A stretch of DNA of 64,000 nucleotides. Origin: Subsaximicrobium wynnwilliamsii (lineage in GTDB: Bacteria > Bacteroidota > Bacteroidia > Flavobacteriales > Flavobacteriaceae). The stretch is from positions 279,455 to 343,454 of the forward strand of contig NZ_VORM01000003.1 of assembly GCF_007997225.1 (NCBI RefSeq), in the 5' to 3' direction. Shown here piece by piece: positions 37,837 to 46,756 of this stretch. Position 1 is the first letter of the stretch. Each line of letters opens with the position of its first letter. A program made the position numbers and the translations under genes. The notes under the pieces were generated by a model. It saw only the letters and a program-made list of their open reading frames with translations, made no database searches and was not told the DNA's origin.

Positions 37837-38436
37837 CTATCCCTTTCCCAAACGTTTCCGAAGTTTTGAAAGACCTACCGGAGTTAGTCCCAAATAGGAA
37901 GCAATCAAATATTGAGGCACGCGCTAAAAAAGGTCTGGACGTTTTTCCAACAATCGTAAATAACGTTCGTCATTGGTACGATTATTAAGACGCTCCACTC
38001 TCGTGAAAATTTTCATAAATGCCTCTTGCATGGATAAGCGACCAAAACGCTCCAACTGGTGGGACCCTTCGAAGGACTTCTCGGCATCAGATTTTTTTAT
38101 AGCGTAAACAACGGTGGCCTCAGAAGCCTTAAGGTAATAATTGGAAGGCGTGCCCTTTACATAGGCCGGTAAATCGGTAAAAAAGAGATCGTCGGTATAA
38201 AATTCCAATACTTTTTGCTCCCCTTCTTCCAATTTATAATAGTAAATACAGCCTGTGGCCACATAATAAAAATGATGAACCAATTGCCCTGGTGTTACCA
38301 AGGTATCGCCTTTTTTTAGATCCATTCGTTGGTAGTATTGCATTTGTTCACGTACCACCTCATCGTCTACCTGAGTATAAGATAAAATCTTTTGCTTTAG
38401 ATTCTCAAGATCTGTTGCTTGCACTATTGTTTTCAA
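37837..38436 (-). pseudogene. Crp/Fnr-family regulator gene interrupted by an in-frame TAG before the helix-turn-helix
   Basis: The open frame from a TTG start at 38436 gives 170 residues and stops at TAG (37924-37926). The cNMP-binding-like beta-roll is complete (TLVTPGQLVHHFYYVATGC near 54-72), and so is the long dimer helix ending in LEKRPDLF. Reading through the TAG, the same frame continues for 28 codons (RVPQYLIASYLGLTPVGLSK and then LRKRLGKG) to a stop at 37837. That is the C-terminal helix-turn-helix of the family, where a glutamine is usual at the stop position. CAG to TAG is one base change. An in-frame TAA lies upstream of the TTG, and no ATG precedes the beta-roll. As it stands the product lacks DNA binding. 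It lies 260 bp from the acyl-CoA cluster, same strand. Confidence 0.88.
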
Positions 38437-39190
38437 AGGGTAACTTTATATAGGAAAAAATCCAGGATTAATATTAGACGTTCGGCCATTCCCGTTTGCT
38501 GTTTTTGAATCCGATTGGCATAGGGGCAGCTTATCATCTCGAAAGAAAGTGGTATTGACGCTTCCATCGCTGCTTCAGATGCTTCGAACTTTTAGATGCA
38601 TTCACGTCCATGGAAAACACTACTTTATTTAAATGCTAAATTAAACAAACACAAGTTCGTCAATAAAATTTAGAAACCTCATACGCTCGTTAGGTTTAAT
38701 GAATTGTTATCAACATCATCATTTTAGACTTTATTTAATATGTTGATAAATGAAGTGCTCAAACACGCATGACAAGCGCAAAGTAAACCAAATAAAAGCA
38801 GGTTTCAACGAGAACTTATAAAAACAAGCAATCCAAAAGCCAACCAAAGTATAGGCCGATAACCATTAAAGCTTGATAAACTTTTTGTGGAGCGTGAGAG
38901 ACCATTCATAGACTTTGGGATATGCTTGATGGAGCTTGACACCTAATTCAATTGGTTGGACAGAACGTTCTAGTCGTTTGAATAGACTAATGACCAAACC
39001 TTTAAAACACCTCTTATAATTTCCCAAATTCCAGCGCCAACAAAGACCAATCAAGCAGAACTTGATATGGCTTTTGATTAACTGATTCTCTAAAAAATAT
39101 TAACAAAATATGTTAAATCAGATAATTAAATTTAAAAAAAATAGCGAAAAACGATGGTTTATCCTATATTATAAGCACAGATAAAAAAAT
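38437..39190. other. Long spacer before the amine/GABA cluster, possibly with a gene remnant
   Basis: About 750 bp. One open frame on the minus strand (38866-39054, TTG start; it can be extended a little upstream) encodes a basic peptide containing CWRWNLGNYKRCFKGLV. Its codon use is plausible, but there is no ATG and I cannot place it in a family; it might be the end of a decayed gene. The promoter of the plus-strand cluster must lie near 39100-39180, where the sequence is very AT-rich. Confidence 0.4.
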
Positions 39191-40504
39191 ATGATAAAAA
39201 AATTGACTGAATCGCAAGATCTTTTTGAACGAAGAAAAAAGATTGTTGCCAACGGTGTTGGTGTGTTTAATACCGCTACAGTTAAAGACGCCAAGGGTGC
39301 TATTATTATTGATGCAGATGGTCACGAACTTATCGATTTTGCAGGAGGGATAGGCGTTGTCAACGCCGGGCACTGTCCTGAACCTGTTGTAGCGGCAATA
39401 CGTGAGCAAGCAGGAAAATACCTTCACACAAGCTTTAATGTGGTCACCTATGAACCCTATATAGCCCTATGTGAAGAACTCGCAGAAATTCTGCCACATG
39501 GCGAGAAAACAAAGGTTATGCTGGTTAGTACCGGTGCTGAAGCAGTAGAGAATGCCATCAAAATTGCCCGACAGGCCACTAATAGACCGGCAATTCTTTG
39601 CTATACTGATGCTTATCATGGTCGCTCCATGATGGCCATGACACTCACGAGCAAAGTGAGTTATAAGTATGATTGCGGCCCTTTCGCCCCCGAAGTATAC
39701 AGACTCCCTTTTCCGAATTTTTACAGGTATCATGGCACAAGAACCATGGAAGAGTTTGTGGAGGACGAACTTAAAAGGCTTCATGAAAGTGCACTTAATC
39801 TTGTTGACGTCAAAAACGTTGCTGCAGTCATTATTGAACCAATCCAGGGTGAAGGTGGTTTTAATCCAGTACCTCAAAAATATCTGGAAGGGCTCAGAGC
39901 ATTTTGTGATACGCATGGCATCATGCTTATTATGGATGAAGTCCAAAGTGGTTTCTGTAGAACAGGACATTGGGCGAGTTGGCAACATTATGACGTACAA
40001 CCAGATATTAGCACCTATGCGAAATCTTTGGGATCTGGCCTGCCCATTGCTGCTGTTGTTGGTAGAGCTGAAGTTATGGATGCCGCAGCCATAGGCTCTA
40101 TTGGAGGCACCTATATTGGGAGTCCCATTTGTTGCGTCGCTGCATCTGCAACGATTAAATTCATGAAAGAAATCAATTTGAATGACAAAGCCGTTAAAAT
40201 TGGTCATGTCATCATGAATAGGTTACAGGGTTTAATGAAGCAACATGCCGAAATTGGTGATGTACGAGGTATTGGTGCCATGATAGGCATCGAATTTGTA
40301 AAAAAGGATGACCGGAAACAGCCCAATTCTGAAATATGTTCCCACATAGTGAAAGGCTGTGCAGATAATGGATTGATTGTGCTAAGTGCAGGAACCTATA
40401 AAAATATAATTAGGATTCTTTCGCCTTTGGTAATAACAGAAGTAGAATTAGAAAAAGGCTTATCCATTTTGGAGGCTGAAATTAGTAAAGCAATACAAAA
40501 ATAA
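39191..40504 (+). CDS. Class III PLP aminotransferase (4-aminobutyrate aminotransferase-like)
   Basis: 437 residues. Class III (fold type I) aminotransferase with STGAEAVENAIKIAR (about 113-127), the cofactor Asp249 in MIDEVQSGFCRTG and the Schiff-base lysine Lys278 in YAKSLGSGLPIA. It resembles GabT and other omega-amino acid aminotransferases, which transfer the terminal amino group of GABA, 5-aminovalerate or a polyamine to 2-oxoglutarate or pyruvate. The downstream succinate-semialdehyde dehydrogenase supports GABA or a related omega-amino compound. It is the first gene of a plus-strand cluster, and the next start is 3 bp after its stop. Confidence 0.88.
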   Translation: MIKKLTESQDLFERRKKIVANGVGVFNTATVKDAKGAIIIDADGHELIDFAGGIGVVNAGHCPEPVVAAIREQAGKYLHTSFNVVTYEPYIALCEELAEILPHGEKTKVMLVSTGAEAVENAIKIARQATNRPAILCYTDAYHGRSMMAMTLTSKVSYKYDCGPFAPEVYRLPFPNFYRYHGTRTMEEFVEDELKRLHESALNLVDVKNVAAVIIEPIQGEGGFNPVPQKYLEGLRAFCDTHGIMLIMDEVQSGFCRTGHWASWQHYDVQPDISTYAKSLGSGLPIAAVVGRAEVMDAAAIGSIGGTYIGSPICCVAASATIKFMKEINLNDKAVKIGHVIMNRLQGLMKQHAEIGDVRGIGAMIGIEFVKKDDRKQPNSEICSHIVKGCADNGLIVLSAGTYKNIIRILSPLVITEVELEKGLSILEAEISKAIQK

Positions 40505-40507
40505 TAT

Positions 40508-41443
40508 ATGAGACCATTCGCAATTGCAGGAATACAAATGAAAGTATCGGCTGTCGCTTCCAACGTGGAGATGATGAAGCTTAAAATAAACATTACAATG
40601 AGTCTATATCCTTGGGTAGAGATGGTAGTTTTTAGTGAATTATGCGCCTATGGCCCACTAACTCACACGGCAGAAGCTATTCCAGGAAATTTTGAACGGG
40701 AAATGCAGGCCATGGCCAAAAAACACGGCATCTGGCTTTTACCGGGATCTGTTTTTGAGAAAAGTGAAGGACATATTTACAACACAGCCACGGTCATAAA
40801 TCCGGAAGGAGAAATTGTTACCAGATATAGAAAGATGTTTCCATTTTTCCCATATGAAGTTGGTGTAACTCCTGGATCTGGTTTTTGCGTTTTTGACGTA
40901 CCGGGAGTGGCCAGATTTGGTATTTCCATCTGCTATGATATGTGGTTTCCTGAAACCGTGCGTACGTTAGCGGTCATGGGAGCTGAAGTGATTCTGCATC
41001 CCACCATGACTGGTACTATTGACAGGGATATCGAATTATCCATTGTACGAGCAATGGCAGCGGTCAACCAATGCTACTTTTTTGATGTCAACGGATTGGA
41101 ATCTGGAGGTAACGGAAGATCACTGGTTTGTGGTCCCGATGGCCGTGTCATCTATCAGGCCGAGGGGAACGAAGAAATTTTTCCGCTAGAATTGAATATA
41201 GAACGGGTAAAACGAAGCCGGGAACTGGGCGTACTCAGACTGGGACAACCCTTAAAAAGTTTTAGAGACCATATTGGCCAGTTCGGGATCTATCAACAGG
41301 GTGCGCAATTGACCTATCTAAATTCACTAGGGCCACTTATTAAGCCAACCAAGCTTGACACCTTGGCCAAACTCAAAATGCAGGAACACGACTATGAACC
41401 ACCAATCAATCCAACCGGTTATAAAGGATTTGGAGAGGTATAA
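40508..41443 (+). CDS. Nitrilase-superfamily amidohydrolase
   Basis: 311 residues with the carbon-nitrogen hydrolase triad: Glu44 (VFSELCAYGP), Lys109 (TRYRKMFPFF) and Cys142 (GISICYDMWFPET). Members hydrolyse amides or nitriles, among them N-carbamoylputrescine, beta-ureidopropionate and omega-amides. The genomic setting, with an Orn/Lys/Arg decarboxylase-like gene, an aminotransferase and an ATP-grasp ligase, suggests an N-acyl or N-carbamoyl amine substrate, but this is inference. The C-terminal 45 residues after the core are longer than in many amidases. The gene starts 3 bp after the aminotransferase stop and is 11 bp before the VOC gene. Confidence 0.88.
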   Translation: MRPFAIAGIQMKVSAVASNVEMMKLKINITMSLYPWVEMVVFSELCAYGPLTHTAEAIPGNFEREMQAMAKKHGIWLLPGSVFEKSEGHIYNTATVINPEGEIVTRYRKMFPFFPYEVGVTPGSGFCVFDVPGVARFGISICYDMWFPETVRTLAVMGAEVILHPTMTGTIDRDIELSIVRAMAAVNQCYFFDVNGLESGGNGRSLVCGPDGRVIYQAEGNEEIFPLELNIERVKRSRELGVLRLGQPLKSFRDHIGQFGIYQQGAQLTYLNSLGPLIKPTKLDTLAKLKMQEHDYEPPINPTGYKGFGEV

Positions 41444-41454
41444 AACTAAAATAT

Positions 41455-41862
41455 ATGGGAGGAGTATCATCCACGAAAAAAAAAGAAGACAAATCGGTTA
41501 AGGATTTTATCAGCTGGTTTGAAATACCCGCTGTAAATTTTCAACAAGCAGTAGATTTTTACAATCATATTTTTAAGATGGAGATGGATAAGAATTTTGA
41601 AGGCAATTATGCCATGGCTTTTTTTCCCGTCAACAAGGGAATTGGAGGTGCCATAGTTGCTGGACCGGGTTCTACTCCCAGTGACTCGGGAATCTTGATA
41701 TATCTTAACGCCGGGAAAGATTTAAACCAAGTACTCAAACGTGTTGAACCGGCAGGCGGCCGGATTATTATGTCTAAAACGCTCATCAATAAAGAGTCGG
41801 GTTATTTTGCCATTTTCATCGATTCTGAAGGCAATAAACTTGCTTTACACTCAAATTCATAA
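41455..41862 (+). CDS. VOC-family (glyoxalase/bleomycin-resistance fold) protein
   Basis: 135 residues. After a charged leader of about 15 residues, FEIPAVNFQQAVDFYNHIF (about 22-40) and GYFAIFIDSEGNKLALHSNS at the C-terminus are the first and last strands of the VOC beta-alpha-beta-beta-beta unit. Two units form a metal site in enzymes of this fold; the Glu of SEGNKLALH is a likely ligand but the histidine of the first strand is absent, so it may not be catalytic. It sits in the middle of the cluster, 11 bp after the nitrilase gene and 6 bp before the decarboxylase-like gene. Confidence 0.82.
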   Translation: MGGVSSTKKKEDKSVKDFISWFEIPAVNFQQAVDFYNHIFKMEMDKNFEGNYAMAFFPVNKGIGGAIVAGPGSTPSDSGILIYLNAGKDLNQVLKRVEPAGGRIIMSKTLINKESGYFAIFIDSEGNKLALHSNS

Positions 41863-41868
41863 AAATTT

Positions 41869-44616
41869 ATGCCAGAAAAAAAACAGCTTCGTTCATACCA
41901 TTATAATGTTGCACAGCTTCGATTGGAGTCGTGGAATACCTTAAAAAGTCAGTCCATTAAACTCGAGTATTGCAACCGAGGAGCTTCAGAAGCAAAAGAT
42001 CTAAAGCATAGCCTACGCAAACTATTGACGGAGCTAGAGGGGGTGGAAAGTTATTTTGCATTTCCCGGAAGAGCCTGTTTGCAAGGACTTAACGACATGC
42101 TGGAAAGACAGGAACACACTGCCTTAGCGCATAAAATCGCTGACATTACCAAAAATCTGGTAAGCGATAAATACAGAAGTAATCCTGATTTTATTGAAGA
42201 TGAAGAGCTTGGTGTTGACGCTTCAGAAAAAGGCGAGTTTCAGGACGGTGTGAAAAAAAATTATTTCGAAGTTTTATTTGTTGAAGATATTTCCGTCCAA
42301 GAGGAAAACAAATTAAGAAATGATCTTAGGGGCATTCGCGGTGCCAATGAGCAATTCAATTACGGGATTGTGGTACAACGGTCTTTTGAGGATGCATTGA
42401 TTGCCTTGCACTTTAATTATAATATACAGGCTGTAGTGGTACGGTATGCACCGCCCTATCATTCCAAAAAAATAACGCCTACATTAAAACCTTTCATCCA
42501 AAACGTTTTGAAGCTTGATCTGGCTTCCAAACCATCATCCGAATTGGGTCCTATATTAAGTAATCTTGTTAAGAAATTCAGACCTGAACTTGACACCTAT
42601 TACGTCACAGATACAGCACTGGGGAACCTTAAAGACAGTACCCTTAAAAGTTTCAAAAGAATTTTTTACAGAACTGAAGATCTTCAGGAATTGCACCTTA
42701 CCATATTAAGGGGAATTAGCGAACGCTACGAAACACCTTTCTTTTCTGCCTTAAAGGAATATAGTAAAAAACCTACCGGCATCTTTCATGCCATGCCAAT
42801 TTCAAGGGGGAATTCAATTTTCAAATCCAGATGGATCAATGATTTCGGCAGTTTCTACGGTAGAAATATGTTTTTGGCAGAAACCTCTTCCACAACCGGT
42901 GGCTTGGATTCCTTACTTCAGCCTACAGGATCATTGAAAAAGGCGCAGGAGATGGCAAGCGATGCTTATGGATCTCAAAACACCTTTTTTGTAACCAACG
43001 GCACTTCAACGGCCAACAAGATTGTAGTGCAGGCGCTTGTAAAACCTGGCGAGGTGATCCTTATTGACCGGGATTGCCATAAATCACATCATTATGGATT
43101 GGTTTTGACAGGAGCGTATCCCGTTTATTTGGACTCGTACCCTATTGAAGAATATTCAATGTATGGGGCAGTTCCTTTAGAACAAATCAAAGAAAAGCTG
43201 CTTCGTTTAAAGGAGGCAGGACGATTAGACCTCGTGAAAATGTTGCTGCTTACCAACTGTACTTTCGACGGACTGGTTTATAACGTCGAAAAAGTAATGC
43301 AGGAAATCCTCGCCATAAAACCCGACATGATCTTTTTGTGGGATGAAGCCTGGTTTGCCTTTGCGGGATTTACCTATACTTACAAACAAAGAACAGGCAT
43401 GTTTGTCGCTCAAAAATTGTGTGAGAAATACAGAAGCAGCGCCTACAGGGAAGAATACGATGCCCACATCAAGAATCTCAAGAAAGATGAAATTCCAAGC
43501 CTTCCAAATCCTGATAAAGTTCGAATCAGGGTGTATTCAACCCAAAGCACCCATAAAACCTTGAGCAGCTTCCGCCAGGGCTCCATGATCCATATTTGGG
43601 ATGAAGACTTCCGAAGAAAAAGCGAAAATACGTTTATGGAAGCTTATATGACGCATACCTCCACATCCCCAAACTACCAAATGCTGGCTTCTTTGGATGC
43701 TGGCAGAAGACAGGTACAGTTTGAAGGCTATGAGCTTGTGGAGAAAAGTATAGAAATGGCGATGGTGCTGCGTGCAAAAATAAATGATCATCCGCGACTC
43801 AATAAATATTTTGATGTATTGACGGTAAGTGATTTTATCCCTAAGGAACTGCGAAAATCAGGACTTTCTGAATATTATACGCCTAAAGAGGGCTGGAACA
43901 GGATGGAAACCGCTTGGGAGCAAGATGAATTTGTGCTGGACCCCACCAAAATAACCCTTCATGTAGGTCGTACCGGAGTGGATGGAGATACCTTCAAAAA
44001 TAAATACCTCATGGATAAATTTAATATCCAGATCAATAAAACCTCCAGGAACACGGTCTTATTTATGACCAATATTGGTACTACCAGAGGCAGTGTGACC
44101 TATCTAACCAATGCCTTACTAAAAATTGCAGATGAACTGGATGAGGAATTACTTTCCCTGAGCGCTAAGGAAAACAAGATTCGTCAAGATAAGATTTATT
44201 CGTTGACCAAAGATTTCCCGCCATTACCAGATTTTAGTTATTTCCACCATTCATTTCAGGCGGTGCCAGGCGTGCCGGGAGGAGATATTAGGGATGCGTT
44301 TTTCTTAGCCTATAATGAAGAAAATTACGAATATATGCCATTGGCAGAATGCTTGCCTTCCATGGAAAACGATAGAACCTTAGTCGCATCTTCGTTTATT
44401 ATTCCTTATCCACCAGGCTTTCCGGTGCTTGTTCCCGGCCAGGTGGTAAGCAAGGAAATCATCAAGTTTTTAACCGCCTTGGATGTTTCAGAAATCCATG
44501 GGTATCGCGCCGATCTAGGATTGCGAATTTTTAAGGATAGCGTATTGAACAGACAAAAAACCGTTACTTCCATGGGTTCCATGGGAAATAACACTAAAAA
44601 GAAATTAATTAAATAA
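41869..44616 (+). CDS. Large PLP enzyme of the Orn/Lys/Arg decarboxylase family
   Basis: 915 residues, longer than typical bacterial Orn/Lys/Arg decarboxylases (about 710-760). The first ~250 residues include a flavodoxin/wing-like region. The PLP domain starts near ISRGNSIFKS (311) and has FFVTNGTSTANKIV (373-386), DRDCHKSHHYG (400-410), the PLP-ring Asp492 in FLWDEAWFAF and the Schiff-base Lys563 in STQSTHKTLSSFRQGS. These are the hallmarks of the family. It would remove CO2 from a basic amino acid and give agmatine, putrescine or cadaverine, but a distinct substrate is possible because of the length and neighbours. It starts 6 bp after the VOC gene and ends 10 bp before the ATP-grasp gene. 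Confidence 0.85.
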   Translation: MPEKKQLRSYHYNVAQLRLESWNTLKSQSIKLEYCNRGASEAKDLKHSLRKLLTELEGVESYFAFPGRACLQGLNDMLERQEHTALAHKIADITKNLVSDKYRSNPDFIEDEELGVDASEKGEFQDGVKKNYFEVLFVEDISVQEENKLRNDLRGIRGANEQFNYGIVVQRSFEDALIALHFNYNIQAVVVRYAPPYHSKKITPTLKPFIQNVLKLDLASKPSSELGPILSNLVKKFRPELDTYYVTDTALGNLKDSTLKSFKRIFYRTEDLQELHLTILRGISERYETPFFSALKEYSKKPTGIFHAMPISRGNSIFKSRWINDFGSFYGRNMFLAETSSTTGGLDSLLQPTGSLKKAQEMASDAYGSQNTFFVTNGTSTANKIVVQALVKPGEVILIDRDCHKSHHYGLVLTGAYPVYLDSYPIEEYSMYGAVPLEQIKEKLLRLKEAGRLDLVKMLLLTNCTFDGLVYNVEKVMQEILAIKPDMIFLWDEAWFAFAGFTYTYKQRTGMFVAQKLCEKYRSSAYREEYDAHIKNLKKDEIPSLPNPDKVRIRVYSTQSTHKTLSSFRQGSMIHIWDEDFRRKSENTFMEAYMTHTSTSPNYQMLASLDAGRRQVQFEGYELVEKSIEMAMVLRAKINDHPRLNKYFDVLTVSDFIPKELRKSGLSEYYTPKEGWNRMETAWEQDEFVLDPTKITLHVGRTGVDGDTFKNKYLMDKFNIQINKTSRNTVLFMTNIGTTRGSVTYLTNALLKIADELDEELLSLSAKENKIRQDKIYSLTKDFPPLPDFSYFHHSFQAVPGVPGGDIRDAFFLAYNEENYEYMPLAECLPSMENDRTLVASSFIIPYPPGFPVLVPGQVVSKEIIKFLTALDVSEIHGYRADLGLRIFKDSVLNRQKTVTSMGSMGNNTKKKLIK

Positions 44617-44626
44617 AATCAACATT

Positions 44627-46345
44627 ATGGACTCTAAAAAACCAAATACTCCCAAATCTAAAGGGACAACAGATAAAAAATCGAAATCTCCATTGAAAAC
44701 TGGAACCGATAGAACAAAAGTTCCCATTAGAGGAACTGCTGATAAAGAAAAAAAACAAACTGCTTCAAATTCGAAAACAGCTAAGGCAAAGCCAAAACCT
44801 GCTGCTAAAAAATCTAAAGCAACAGCAAAACCTGCTAAATCCTCCAATAAAACCACAGGCAACAAAAAAGCTGTAACTTCTTCTACCCCTGGCATCAAGG
44901 CTTTAAAGGGCGTTTCAGACATTCGTAGATCTTTTCATAAAAATGAGGAGCCCTTGTATTTTATTAGCGCTACCAATTTCAATCTTTTAGGCGCCGATGA
45001 GTGGATTAAAGGTTTCAAATTCATCACCTATATTGAATGCTTTGACGGATTACATCCCAACGTGTTTTCTCCAAAACAAGAAATTCCGCATGATGATTTT
45101 GATGGCATTGAAGACATCAATAACTATTTGCTTCAACACCCCGAAGTGCAGGATTATCTTAAAACACGATCAGTAGATGGCAGGCCCGGTAAGGCGATGT
45201 TTTTAATGTTTAATGAAGAAACCGAAAGACTGGCTGAAAAATTGGGTCTGGAGATCATGTTCCCCAGTGCCGAAATGCGAACCTTCCTGGATAATAAGGT
45301 AAACACAAACAGAATTGCCGAAAGAGCTGGTGTGCCGTGTGTACCCTACGTGCTTTCGAAAGTAAATAATTATAAACACCTCACTAAAGTTTCTAAAAAA
45401 CTTGGTACCCAATTGGTCATACAAACGCCTTTTGGTGATTCAGGACATACTACTTTTTTCATTTCCAATGAGAAAGAATACAAGAAATACGCTGAAGAAA
45501 TTGAAGCTGAAGACGAGGTGAAAATCATGAAACGTATTCGCTGCATAGGATCTGCAATTGAAGCCTGTGTAACCCGTCACGGCACCATTGTAGCGCCACT
45601 GATGACTGAATTGGTAGGTTTCAAAGAATTAACCCCTTATGAAGGTGGTTGGTGTGGGAATGAAATCTATCCAAATGCTTTTACCCCAGAATTAAGGCAG
45701 AAAGCCATTGATAATACACAGCTTTTCGGAAATCAATTGAGGGAAGAAGGCTACAAAGGCTATTTTGAGCTTGATTTTCTAATAGATCAGGACAATGGCG
45801 AAATTTATCTCGGCGAATTGAATCCTCGGGTAACAGGAGCTAGTTCTATTACAAACCATGCGGTGTTTGCCCTTGCCGATGCACCTTTATTTGTGTTCCA
45901 TATTCTCGAATGGATGGATATTGAATACGAATTGGACATTGAAGCTATCAACAAACGTTGGTCCGATCAAGATAACCTGGATGGATGGAGCCAGTTGATT
46001 GTGAAGCATACCGAAGACACGATAGAATACGTCACCGATGCACCAAAATCAGGTATTTGGAGAATGTATGATACAGGGCACATCCAGTATGACCGAATGG
46101 ATACACACCGTAGAGCCGTAGAAAATGAAAATGAAGCTTTCTTTATGAGGATATCCAAAAAAGGAGATTACCTCTATGAAGGCGCAGATATGGGCATTCT
46201 AGTAACCAGAGGGCGTATGATGACCGATGATTTTGAACTGAACAACAGAGCCAAACACTGGATCAAGGCCATCCGATCACAATATAAATCTGAAATGGTT
46301 GAGGATAAGAAGAAGCCAAAACTTTCCGGAACTTTAACTAAATAA
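44627..46345 (+). CDS. ATP-grasp ligase with lysine/alanine-rich N-terminal tail
   Basis: 572 residues. Residues 1 to about 90 are a low-complexity Lys/Thr/Ser/Ala/Pro tail that resembles histone-H1-like tails. The folded part starts near YFISATNFN and contains an ATP-grasp core: TFLDNKVNTNRIAERAGVPCVPY, then QTPFGDSGHTTFFI as the glycine-rich ATP loop, FELDFLIDQDNGEIYLGELNPRVTGAS with the metal-binding Glu and Asn. Automatic pipelines may call it biotin carboxylase, but no biotin carboxylase partner genes are near. It probably forms an amide between a carboxylate and an amine. It is coupled to the decarboxylase-like gene (10-bp gap). A weak terminator and a 400-bp structured spacer follow. 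Confidence 0.82.
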   Translation: MDSKKPNTPKSKGTTDKKSKSPLKTGTDRTKVPIRGTADKEKKQTASNSKTAKAKPKPAAKKSKATAKPAKSSNKTTGNKKAVTSSTPGIKALKGVSDIRRSFHKNEEPLYFISATNFNLLGADEWIKGFKFITYIECFDGLHPNVFSPKQEIPHDDFDGIEDINNYLLQHPEVQDYLKTRSVDGRPGKAMFLMFNEETERLAEKLGLEIMFPSAEMRTFLDNKVNTNRIAERAGVPCVPYVLSKVNNYKHLTKVSKKLGTQLVIQTPFGDSGHTTFFISNEKEYKKYAEEIEAEDEVKIMKRIRCIGSAIEACVTRHGTIVAPLMTELVGFKELTPYEGGWCGNEIYPNAFTPELRQKAIDNTQLFGNQLREEGYKGYFELDFLIDQDNGEIYLGELNPRVTGASSITNHAVFALADAPLFVFHILEWMDIEYELDIEAINKRWSDQDNLDGWSQLIVKHTEDTIEYVTDAPKSGIWRMYDTGHIQYDRMDTHRRAVENENEAFFMRISKKGDYLYEGADMGILVTRGRMMTDDFELNNRAKHWIKAIRSQYKSEMVEDKKKPKLSGTLTK

Positions 46346-46363
46346 AAAGTTAATTAAACAACA

Positions 46364-46388
46364 CGCCCTGATTATTCAGGGTATTTTG
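46364..46388 (+). terminator. Weak terminator-like hairpin after the ATP-grasp gene
   Basis: CCCTGA-TTAT-TCAGGG is a 6-bp stem with a four-base loop followed by TATTTTG. The T-run is short, so termination is probably partial; it lies 20 bp after the ATP-grasp stop and may separate the two halves of the cluster. Confidence 0.55.
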
Positions 46389-46457
46389 CGCGATCTGTTA
46401 TATGGTATAGCGGACGCAAAAATAGATCTTTATATAACCGCTTTTAATCATAAGAAA

Positions 46458-46552
46458 TCAATAACCCCAGGGCAAACCCACCAGCTATGAATTACTAGAT
46501 GTTCTTTGTATTTCGCGACAAGCTCTGGGAATAAAACCCTCTGTAGGGATTA
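46458..46552 (+). repeat. Dispersed 95-bp repeat, copy 2 of 3
   Basis: Same element as 931-1026, same orientation. In this copy the final hairpin is CCCT-CTGT-AGGG, so one base pair is lost. It lies inside the spacer that separates the ATP-grasp gene from the C45 hydrolase gene. Confidence 0.85.
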
Positions 46553-46572
46553 AAAACCGCGCAAGGCAATCC

Positions 46573-46676
46573 GAATTTTTGTTTGCCCCATCAGCCGCGG
46601 CTGAAGCAAAAATTCTCTATAAATAAATAGTTTTAGAATAAGCCACCCGCCACTGCGGGACGGGGGAAAAGCTTAT
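46573..46676. repeat. Nested inverted repeats in the spacer before the C45 gene
   Basis: GAATTTTTG (46573-46581) pairs with CAAAAATTC (46607-46615), with CAGCCGCGGCTG (46592-46603), a perfect palindrome, inside. Then ATAAGC (46638-46643) and GCTTAT (46671-46676) enclose CCCGC-CACT-GCGGG (46646-46659). The GC content of these stems is far above the surrounding sequence. Confidence 0.65.
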
Positions 46677-46756
46677 GCGGTAATAAATTGAACACTATCA
46701 AATAATTAAGATTGATTACTCACATTCAAGAATAGATTTTAAAAAACACTGAAAAT

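Noticed and set aside
38866..39054. Small gene or transposase remnant on the minus strand
   Set aside because: Begins with TTG, no terminal repeats or catalytic motif, and no family match that I can name. Mentioned only as part of the spacer.
44627..46345. Biotin carboxylase
   Set aside because: The ATP-grasp fold alone can give this name. No biotin carrier or carboxyltransferase gene is near, and the neighbours point to amine chemistry.
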